Assembly (NCBI GenBank): GCA_019114715.1
Contig: DXEZ01000351.1
Coordinates: 1-7,844 of the forward strand
Length of the DNA: 7,844 nt
Reading direction: 5' to 3'
Origin: Candidatus Sphingobacterium stercoripullorum
Lineage (GTDB): Bacteria; Bacteroidota; Bacteroidia; Sphingobacteriales; Sphingobacteriaceae
The translations under genes and the position numbers were made by a program. Below, piece after piece: positions 1-5,937 of the stretch (its first letter is position 1; each line of letters begins with the position of its first letter). Under the pieces are notes generated by a model that saw only the letters and a list, made by a program, of their open reading frames with translations, had not been told where the DNA came from and did not search any database.

Positions 1-1292
1 TACGCTGCCATTTCTGCTATAAAAGCGCATGAGTTGACGGCGTCTTTATCGCGCACTAGGTCTCCAACTAGATATCCGTAGCTCTCCTCTCCTCCTACTA
101 AAAACTGTTCTTTGCCTAACAGCGAGGTGATTAAGTTCCCAATGTACTTAAAGCCGGTGAGTGTGTGGTAAGCTTTAACGTTAAAATTCTTAGCAATATC
201 AGCTATGAGGTTACTAGTAACAATCGTTAAGACGATATAATCGTTTGGCTTAAGGTCTTTTAAATCGTGCTTTACGGATAGTATATAATGAGTTAATAGA
301 CTGCCGATTTGATTTCCATTTAGAAGCTGGAAGGCACCGTTAGAGTTTTTAACTGCTAGGCCTACGCGATCTGCATCTGGATCGGTTGCCATTACAATGT
401 CTGCATCAACTTGGGCCCCTTTGTTAATAGCCATTTGCATAGCATCTTCTTCCTCGGGATTTGGATATTTAACCGTTGGGAAGTTTCCATCGGGTGTGGC
501 CTGTTCTTCAACGAGGTGCACTTGATTAAAACCCCAGCTTTTTAACATGGCCGGTACTATGCTAATTCCAGTTCCATGAATTGATGAATATACAATCTTT
601 AAATCTTTTTGATGGGCGATTTCTTTAGGCGAGAGGCTCAGCTTTTTGTTCGCCTCAATATAGATAGCATCAAATTTCTCATCTACCAGGGTGATATTTG
701 ATGCGATTGGAGTAAACTTGATGTCTTTTACGGATTTAATTTTATTTACCTCATCAATCACTTGCTGATCTTGCGGAGCAACCAGTTGACAGCCATCGTT
801 CCAATAAGCTTTATATCCATTGTATTCTTTGGGGTTATGCGATGCCGTTAACATAACACCAGAATGACAACGAAAATGCCTAATAGCAAAGGAAAGCATA
901 GGTGTTGGGCGTAATTCATTGAAAAGAAACACCTTAATGTTGTTTGCTGAGAATACATTAGCTACTAGCTTAGCAAACTCCTTAGAGTTATTTCTGCTGT
1001 CGTAAGACACCGCAACGCGCACTTCCTCGTTGGTGTTGTTATTTAGCAGAAAATTTGCAAGTCCTTGTGTTGCCTTCCCTACAGTGTATTTGTTGATCCG
1101 GTTTGGTCCGATGCCCATAACTCCGCGTAATCCACCTGTACCAAAGGCTAAATCTTTATAAAATGCATCAATTAACTCATTTTCATTATTTGCGTTTTGC
1201 AGCGCTTTTATTTTTTCAATGGTCTCTTGATCGTATTCATCGCTAAGCCACTGCTTGATTCTTTCCTGTGTGGCTGAATCTATATTTTTCAT
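1..1292 (-). CDS. Phosphohexomutase (phosphoglucomutase/phosphomannomutase, PGM2-like), C-terminus cut by window edge
   Basis: An alpha-D-phosphohexomutase, which should interconvert hexose-1-phosphate and hexose-6-phosphate in the cytoplasm through a phosphoserine enzyme. I translated the open frame by hand from the ATG at 1292..1290; it stays open to the window edge, giving 430 complete codons. Visible landmarks: FGTGGLRG near the N-terminus (about residues 50-57, the substrate/phosphate-binding start of domain 1), TASHNP at 149-154 with the phosphoryl-carrying Ser151, the Mg-binding loop DPDADR at 304-309, and the sugar-specificity loop GGEESYG at 400-406. The N-terminal extension before FGTGG (starting MKNIDSATQERIKQWLSDEY) and the early FGTGGLRG are typical of the roughly 570-580-residue PGM2-like class, so about 140 residues (the phosphate-binding domain 4) lie outside the window. 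No frameshift or missing catalytic residue is seen. Glucose versus mannose (or pentose) phosphate preference cannot be decided from sequence. It is separated by 130 nt from the upstream reductase gene and probably has its own promoter. Confidence 0.93.
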   Translation of the reverse strand, partial: MKNIDSATQERIKQWLSDEYDQETIEKIKALQNANNENELIDAFYKDLAFGTGGLRGVMGIGPNRINKYTVGKATQGLANFLLNNNTNEEVRVAVSYDSRNNSKEFAKLVANVFSANNIKVFLFNELRPTPMLSFAIRHFRCHSGVMLTASHNPKEYNGYKAYWNDGCQLVAPQDQQVIDEVNKIKSVKDIKFTPIASNITLVDEKFDAIYIEANKKLSLSPKEIAHQKDLKIVYSSIHGTGISIVPAMLKSWGFNQVHLVEEQATPDGNFPTVKYPNPEEEDAMQMAINKGAQVDADIVMATDPDADRVGLAVKNSNGAFQLLNGNQIGSLLTHYILSVKHDLKDLKPNDYIVLTIVTSNLIADIAKNFNVKAYHTLTGFKYIGNLITSLLGKEQFLVGGEESYGYLVGDLVRDKDAVNSCAFIAEMAA

Positions 1293-1318
1293 TGTTAAAG
1301 CTAAAATTTCTATGTGTA

Positions 1319-1326
1319 CAAATTTA
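1319..1326 (-). promoter_or_regulatory. Candidate -7 promoter element of the phosphohexomutase gene
   Basis: The minus strand reads TAAATTTG, an exact fit to the Bacteroidota -7 consensus TAnnTTTG. It lies 26 nt before the mutase ATG, so transcription would start near 1312 and leave a leader of about 20 nt. I do not see a matching TTG/TTTG -33 box at the usual 19-21 nt spacing (a GGGTTTAG lies nearby with shorter spacing), so this is only a partial match. Confidence 0.4.
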
Positions 1327-1342
1327 ATAAAGAAAAGACTCT

Positions 1343-1405
1343 AAACCCTATAATCCTGAGGTGTCCTTAGCTTTATTATCATTAGGGGTGTCATGAATAG
1401 GGTTT
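1343..1405. other. Inverted repeat in the reductase-mutase gap, possible weak terminator
   Basis: AAACCCTAT (1343-1351) and ATAGGGTTT (1397-1405) are perfect 9-bp complements enclosing 45 nt. Inside is a smaller hairpin, CTGAGG-TGT-CCTTAG (1356-1370, one G-U pair). On the minus strand, where the reductase transcript would end, the outer stem is followed by AGAGTCTTTTC, which is only moderately U-rich. On the plus strand the right arm runs into six Ts, but no plus-strand gene ends here. The stem has only three G-C pairs and a long loop, so termination is uncertain. It could instead be a regulatory structure upstream of the mutase. Confidence 0.28.
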
Positions 1406-1422
1406 TTTACCTGCTAAAAAGG

Positions 1423-2298
1423 TTATTTAGAGGGTTTTTGTTTTTTTAATTGTTCCCAAACTTCCGGAGGCAATGCACTAAGCTCATTGAATTGCCCCGC
1501 ACCTTGTAACCACTCTCCTCCATCGATACAAATTACCTCTCCATTGATGTAATCGGCAAACCCAGAAAGAAGGTATACCACCAATCCGGCAAGTTCTTCG
1601 TGTCTACCTACTCGGTTTAAAGGAACACGCGCCTTTAAATCGAACTGTTTGGCTAGGTCTCCAGGCAAGAGCCTTTCTAAAGCACCTTTAGTCGGGAAAG
1701 GTCCTGGGGCAATTGCATTGTGCCTTATGCCGTATTTGCCCCACTCAACAGCGAGAGATCTTGTTAATGCTAAAACGCCTCCTTTTGCCGCTGCTGATGG
1801 CGTAACAAAAGAGGAGCCTGTAAAAGCATAAGTCGTGATGATGTTAATAATAGAGCCGTGGATGTTATTGGCGATCCAATCTTTTCCGAATGTGAGTGAG
1901 CAATTTATTGTACCTTTTAATACAATGTCAATAATTTTTGAAAATGCATTGGTTGAAAGGTTCTCCGTGGGTGAGATAAAATTTCCTGCAGCATTATTAA
2001 TTAGTGCATCAACACTTCCAAACTCTTCTTTTGCTTTTAAAAGTAAGTTTTCTACATCTTCGATTTTACTAACATCACATACTACGGGTAAAACTTTTGC
2101 GCTGTACTTTTGCTCAATTTCCTCAGCTGCCGTGGTTAAGCGTTCGATGTTTCGGCTAGCAATAATGATATTAGCTCCTAATGACGCACAAGCATTGGCC
2201 ATGGCATTGCCCAGCCCTGTAGCACCTCCTGTAATTAAAACTGTTTTTCCCTCTAATAGTTTCGGGTTGAATAGATTGAGGAGTGTTTTCTCTTCCAT
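1423..2298 (-). CDS. 2,4-dienoyl-CoA reductase, DECR1-like SDR family (NADPH)
   Basis: A 291-residue classical-fold short-chain dehydrogenase that best fits the mitochondrial-type 2,4-dienoyl-CoA reductases, which reduce 2,4-dienoyl-CoA to trans-3-enoyl-CoA during breakdown of unsaturated fatty acids. Seen: cofactor loop TGGATGLG at 23-30; Arg49 after the second beta strand, suiting NADPH; Asp75; NNAAG at 101-105 running into NFISPTE; PGP at 198-200; and a C-terminal tail after GGEW with GQFNEL, as in DECR1. The usual YxxxK is absent (Ser168-x3-Lys172). Instead Tyr157 lies 15 residues before Lys172, and Asn106, Tyr157, Ser168 and Lys172 have exactly the spacing known for human DECR1 (Asn148, Tyr199, Ser210, Lys214). 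It is unrelated to the FMN/Fe-S reductase FadH of E. coli. The ATG directly follows the TAA of the isomerase gene (TAAATG), suggesting translational coupling. An alternative would be another acyl-CoA SDR, but the matches beyond the core fold favour DECR. Confidence 0.85.
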   Translation of the reverse strand: MEEKTLLNLFNPKLLEGKTVLITGGATGLGNAMANACASLGANIIIASRNIERLTTAAEEIEQKYSAKVLPVVCDVSKIEDVENLLLKAKEEFGSVDALINNAAGNFISPTENLSTNAFSKIIDIVLKGTINCSLTFGKDWIANNIHGSIINIITTYAFTGSSFVTPSAAAKGGVLALTRSLAVEWGKYGIRHNAIAPGPFPTKGALERLLPGDLAKQFDLKARVPLNRVGRHEELAGLVVYLLSGFADYINGEVICIDGGEWLQGAGQFNELSALPPEVWEQLKKQKPSK

Positions 2299-3063
2299 TT
2301 ACTTCTTGTGACTTAAGTTTTCAATAAGCGTTTTAAGGATGTTTCTTGTTGAAGGGCTCCACCACTGTTTTAATATTTGGTCAACGACCTCGTCCTTATC
2401 TTTTTCAAAAGCCTCAACTAGTGGGGCTCTTAAGTTTTGCTTCGTGCTTCTCCAAGCGTTTTTTTCGAATTGAGTGAGCTTCACGGCTTGGTTGATGCTG
2501 GTAGTGCCAATGCGATTAGGAGCAACAATTTCATGAATTAATCCGTCTTTTAATGCTTCTTGGGGTGATAATAAAGTTCCGCTGAGCAAATATTGATAGG
2601 CCTTAGAGCGACCTATCCAAAAACTATATAATTCAAAAATGGCATGAGGTACGATGATTCCTACGGGGACTTCATTCAAACCGATGATAAAATCTCCCTC
2701 AACCATCACCCGGTAGTCACAACAGAGCGCTAGTACGCATCCGCCAGCAGGGCTATGTCCAGTTATTCCCGCTACAGCAGGTTTTTCGAATTTAAGGAGC
2801 TCTAAAATAAGGTTTAAGAAGCTTTTCCAAAAGCTCTGCATTTGATCCTTATCGTAGTCGTATAAAGTGATCAGGTCGAGACCCGAAGAGAAAAAGCCTT
2901 CTTTTCCAAAAAATGTAATGCCTTCAACTGAAGGGTCTTCCTTTAATTCTTTAATCAGCGTGGTGAGCTCGTTAACCAGCTCCATGTCCATGGCGTTTGA
3001 GCTTCCTCTATTTAGAAAGATTTGACCAATATGGTCTTCTTTTTTTAATCGAATGTGTTTCAT
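2299..3063 (-). CDS. Delta3,delta2-enoyl-CoA isomerase-like crotonase family protein
   Basis: A 254-residue crotonase-fold protein of normal length for the family. It probably shifts cis/trans-3-enoyl-CoA double bonds to trans-2-enoyl-CoA so that beta-oxidation can continue. Seen: FSSGLDL (58-64) and SPAGGC (104-109), the two backbone oxyanion-hole regions; the CDYR segment at 115-118; and GLNEVPVGI (128-136) carrying the presumed catalytic Glu131. The position that holds the first catalytic glutamate in hydratases (GGCE) is Val110 here, leaving one acid/base. This is the pattern of ECI1-type isomerases rather than enoyl-CoA hydratases, and the local sequences (SGLDL, PAGGC, GLNE..GII.P) also read like mitochondrial ECI1. 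No peroxisomal- or export-type signal is seen, so it should be cytoplasmic. The start is the first in-frame ATG, 15 nt after the stop of the plug-protein gene; its TAA abuts the reductase ATG. Hydratase or other crotonase activity is the alternative. Confidence 0.83.
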   Translation of the reverse strand: MKHIRLKKEDHIGQIFLNRGSSNAMDMELVNELTTLIKELKEDPSVEGITFFGKEGFFSSGLDLITLYDYDKDQMQSFWKSFLNLILELLKFEKPAVAGITGHSPAGGCVLALCCDYRVMVEGDFIIGLNEVPVGIIVPHAIFELYSFWIGRSKAYQYLLSGTLLSPQEALKDGLIHEIVAPNRIGTTSINQAVKLTQFEKNAWRSTKQNLRAPLVEAFEKDKDEVVDQILKQWWSPSTRNILKTLIENLSHKK

Positions 3064-3068
3064 TGCAT

Positions 3069-3078
3069 GTAAATTTAC
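3069..3078. repeat. 10-bp perfect palindrome in the plug-isomerase gap
   Basis: GTAAATTTAC is a perfect palindrome that fills most of the 15-nt spacer between the stop of the plug-protein gene and the ATG of the isomerase gene. It is too short and A/T-rich to be a terminator. It could be a protein-binding site or coincidence. Confidence 0.25.
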
Positions 3079-5751
3079 TCAATTAACTTTAAAAATTAAT
3101 TGTTTAAATACGATTGACCCCAGATTACTAATTCCTTCAATTTGGATGATGTATTCTCCAGGCTCATCGGAAGTGTAAAAATCAAAAGTAGCCTCTTTTC
3201 CATTTTCTAAAATAATCAAGGGCTCCCAATGTATGGTGTTGCGGTTATCTATATAGTTAAGATCTTCATCTGGATTTTCATACTCTGGTTTATAGAATTC
3301 TTTGGAGACATGATAACCTTTTGGCGAGTGGGTAATTAGCCCTTTTGGCTGCACGTTTGAACGGGCGCTGAAGCCTCTTTTGCTGGTGATGATTATTACA
3401 CCAGTATTACCGTGGACACCATAAATAGCGGTGTATCCGATGTTTCGAAGCACTTCGATTGAGGCGACGTCCGAGGGAAGAATGTTGGAGAGCTCATCAG
3501 GCTCCACGTACATGCCGTCAATAATAACTTGCATGGGTTCTCCATTTTGGGAACGTGTATTATAGGGTATGCCATTTTTAAATATAACACCTACTAATTT
3601 GCCCGATAGACAGGAGGATAGGTCAAAGCAGTTGTCAAGATCGTCAGCTGAAAGTGTTTGATCGGCATTCCCTGCCCCATTCAAATTGGATGAGTGTTCC
3701 GCTGCTTTTCTTATTCTTTTTGTTACATGAACCTCCTCAATTGCAATAGGTACGTCCATCAACCCTTGCCTTTCGAGCTGCTTGAAGTAAGAGGTGGTTT
3801 TATTTATGTGGTCCATGAGTTTAAGGTTCTCTTGATAGTCCTGATCGGGCCAAAATTTGCTGTCTCCAATTTCTGGAGGGGCTAGTGTGTCAATTTTAAT
3901 ATCCAGATTGTTTTTCCCCTTTTGGTTTTTAGCAGAAATCAAGAACTTGATGCTGTCTGGAAAAGAAAGCTTGTCAAATTTAAAGATTCCATTTTGGTTA
4001 CTTAAAGTATCGATGTAATCCATGAAGTTATGCGTAGAAATGAGTGTGACCGTAGCATTGGGCTCTACTGCTTTTCTTCCAAACTTATGGACCGTCCCTT
4101 GAATTTCCAAGCTCTTTTCTACTTCGTAATTAAGTGCTGGAGATTTTTTTTGGGATTCCCAGTTGTATTTTCTAAACCCTTGGGTAAGCATAAGATGATC
4201 CAAGTCAATTGTGTTCACCAGCAGGGGATCGTAATTGAAATAACTCCCCGGTTCCTCGATGTACCCTTTGATATCCGACACAAGGAGCAACTCGGTTAAA
4301 ATATTGCGGCCTGCCAGAAGGCTGTTTGCATCGGTTTTAAATACAGAGGCAGAAAGAGAGGCGATTTCATTGTCTTTTAAAGGTTGTAAAGATGAAAGGT
4401 CAACATTCACTAATGCTCGCTTTCCTATTTCCTCTGGCCTTACTTGCTCCTTTATGTCTAAAATCTGCTCAGGGTTTACATGAAAGAATAACCTTTCAGC
4501 CATAGGAATTAGCTCTTGATTTAATATGGTTAACTGCAATACGCCACTAGGGAAGTCATTTTTGGGGATTTTAAAAAGTAATTCTTCCGAGGAGACGGGG
4601 ATTTTACTTGAATATATGGGAGCTCCACCGGCTTGTATCATAGCATAAATATGTTCCTGTTTGTTCACAGGTTCCCCAACATGGATAGCTATTATTAACT
4701 CTTTCTCTAGTAATGGGTTTAAGGTAAGAGATAGTCCCGAAGACTGGATTTTTGGGAAGTCAACTTCCATTTCTGGCGAGTTTTTAGATTTAGCTATAGC
4801 TCTATAGGATTTGCTAGCGTGGAACTTTCCGCTAAAGGACCCCATGCCCAGCTTGTTGCTTTCCGAAACAGAGATTGTATCCCCCTCATTGTTGATAATA
4901 TAAAGGGTGGTGGGAACTCCCTTCCCCTTTGAATTGACCGCTTTAAAGGCAATTCTACTTTCCACTCCACTTAGCAGGTGGCCTCCTTCTGGAAATAAAG
5001 TTATTTTGTTACTATCTAAACTTTGCCGAAAAGGGATGACCTTACTGTTTTTTACGCCGCTATCGCTTGTGAAGTTGACTTCCATACGTCCTTTTTTTAA
5101 TTTGTTTTTTACTCGTAGGTGCAATCTGCCTTGTGAATCCAGCTTTGCTCTACCGTTGATAACTTTGGGACTTTCACCATCTATTATCTGATAGGATATT
5201 CTATCGTTTTTCAGAGGCAAACCATTTATATCGCTGAAGGTAGCGTCTAAGTTGATCTCCTGATGATCAGCATGATTTTTATGGACTTTTAAAATGGTGT
5301 TGTCAGTCCTGTTGTTAGCTATAGGGGTAATTCTCTCATAAAAATAATCATGGTCAGAATTCCGCATCCACTGCGTATAGGCCCTAAGTCTATAACTGCC
5401 AGCTACCAGCGTATCGGCTAAGGTGATATATGCGGTGCCCGTGCCGACGATAAGTGGGATTCGTAAAGACTGTACTATTTCATTTTTGGGGTTAATAAGT
5501 TCAATATAGGCTATTTGACTGTGGTTGCTTAACAAATTGGAAAACCCAATTGTGGTATAAGCTTTTAACCAGATAGTTTCACCAGTAGTATATACTGATC
5601 TGTCTTGATGCAGGTAAATCTTTTCATTCATGTGTTCTAAATAGCTCGCCTCAGTGCGGTTATGAACTTCTTGAAGCTTACCTGATTCTTGGGCTTCAAC
5701 ACTAGTAAAATGCGATAAAAACAAACAAAACAAGGCGAGTTTTTTCAGCAT
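3079..5751 (-). CDS. Secreted MG2 / carboxypeptidase-regulatory-like / TonB-plug domain protein without a beta-barrel
   Basis: An 890-residue exported protein of unknown function, of a type common in Bacteroidota. Layout: signal peptide 1-20 (MLKK, hydrophobic core, cleavage likely after VEA); macroglobulin MG2-like domain about 45-140 (EKIYLHQDRSVYTTGETIW onward); a beta-rich middle with TLFPEGGHLLSG at 251-262 and DLDHLMLTQGFRKYNW at 516-531, recurring family landmarks; a carboxypeptidase-regulatory-like beta-sandwich about 548-610 (IQGTV, NGIFKFDKL); a TonB-receptor plug-like domain about 672-793 (LSGKLVGV, PMQVIIDGMYV, DVASIEVLRNIGYTAIYG, TGVIIITSKRG); and an alpha-2-macroglobulin-like C-terminal beta segment about 834-890. 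Only about 97 residues follow the plug, too few for the 22-strand barrel of a TonB-dependent receptor. There is no CGEQ thioester motif, so it is not a covalent protease trap. No lipobox is seen (Cys9 sits inside the signal core and is not preceded by a lipobox-like sequence), so it is probably periplasmic or outer-membrane associated. The gene lies 15 nt upstream of the isomerase gene. The domain reading is good; the role is unknown. Confidence 0.85.
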   Translation of the reverse strand: MLKKLALFCLFLSHFTSVEAQESGKLQEVHNRTEASYLEHMNEKIYLHQDRSVYTTGETIWLKAYTTIGFSNLLSNHSQIAYIELINPKNEIVQSLRIPLIVGTGTAYITLADTLVAGSYRLRAYTQWMRNSDHDYFYERITPIANNRTDNTILKVHKNHADHQEINLDATFSDINGLPLKNDRISYQIIDGESPKVINGRAKLDSQGRLHLRVKNKLKKGRMEVNFTSDSGVKNSKVIPFRQSLDSNKITLFPEGGHLLSGVESRIAFKAVNSKGKGVPTTLYIINNEGDTISVSESNKLGMGSFSGKFHASKSYRAIAKSKNSPEMEVDFPKIQSSGLSLTLNPLLEKELIIAIHVGEPVNKQEHIYAMIQAGGAPIYSSKIPVSSEELLFKIPKNDFPSGVLQLTILNQELIPMAERLFFHVNPEQILDIKEQVRPEEIGKRALVNVDLSSLQPLKDNEIASLSASVFKTDANSLLAGRNILTELLLVSDIKGYIEEPGSYFNYDPLLVNTIDLDHLMLTQGFRKYNWESQKKSPALNYEVEKSLEIQGTVHKFGRKAVEPNATVTLISTHNFMDYIDTLSNQNGIFKFDKLSFPDSIKFLISAKNQKGKNNLDIKIDTLAPPEIGDSKFWPDQDYQENLKLMDHINKTTSYFKQLERQGLMDVPIAIEEVHVTKRIRKAAEHSSNLNGAGNADQTLSADDLDNCFDLSSCLSGKLVGVIFKNGIPYNTRSQNGEPMQVIIDGMYVEPDELSNILPSDVASIEVLRNIGYTAIYGVHGNTGVIIITSKRGFSARSNVQPKGLITHSPKGYHVSKEFYKPEYENPDEDLNYIDNRNTIHWEPLIILENGKEATFDFYTSDEPGEYIIQIEGISNLGSIVFKQLIFKVN

Positions 5752-5790
5752 GGTTAGTTTTTATTTAAAGTTAGTTAAAAATCTTGGTTA

Positions 5791-5830
5791 TTGTAGTTGG
5801 AGTGGAGCGTAAAGTAGTCTTTGTAGTTGG
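5791..5830. repeat. Two direct copies of TTGTAGTTGG exactly 30 bp apart
   Basis: The ten bases at 5791-5800 recur exactly at 5821-5830 in the 186-nt region between the divergent plug-protein gene and purD. The 30-bp period is about three helical turns, so both copies would face the same side of the DNA. They lie 40-80 bp upstream of the plug-protein start codon, a plausible place for an operator, but no regulator can be named. Around them the region holds an A/T-rich leader for the plug gene and the purD promoter motif. I see no RNA gene or riboswitch in it. Confidence 0.35.
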
Positions 5831-5925
5831 TATGCTTGTAATATCGTGTGAATTACCTCCTGTCATCCTTTCGCAGGGAATTTTATTTAAATCTTTGAGA
5901 TTCAATTTTCTTTTATAAAAAGCTA

Positions 5926-5933
5926 TATATTTG
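5926..5933 (+). promoter_or_regulatory. Candidate -7 promoter element of purD
   Basis: TATATTTG (followed by CA) matches the Bacteroidota -7 consensus TAnnTTTG and ends only 4 nt before the purD ATG. Initiation at the usual distance would put the transcript start at or next to the ATG. A TTTG at 5894-5897 is 28 nt upstream, farther than the usual 19-21, so the -33 box is poor or absent. Confidence 0.5.
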
Positions 5934-5937
5934 CAGA

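Noticed and set aside
1649..2311. Plus-strand open frames of 60 and 158 codons opposite the reductase gene
   Set aside because: They lie antisense to a gene with a complete catalytic pattern. Their translations show no domain and read as mirror frames.
3396..5191. Several 60-95-codon frames on both strands inside the plug-protein gene
   Set aside because: All overlap the well-supported 890-residue protein in other frames and show no domain or signal of their own.
3079..5751. Reading the 890-residue protein as a TonB-dependent receptor or a thioester alpha-2-macroglobulin
   Set aside because: There is no room for a barrel after the plug and no CGEQ thioester motif, so neither name fits despite the partial domain matches.
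5771..5866. Minus-strand open frame of 31 codons (Thr-rich peptide) in the divergent intergenic region, with the 10-bp repeat falling in the same frame twice
   Set aside because: It has no properly spaced ribosome-binding site or recognisable similarity, and such a short frame is expected by chance. The strong AGGAGGT on this strand lies inside the frame with no start codon placed after it.
5855..5880. CCTG...CAGG hairpin in the purD upstream region as a riboswitch or attenuator
   Set aside because: It is a short imperfect stem with no purine-riboswitch core sequence, and it lies upstream of the likely purD transcript start.
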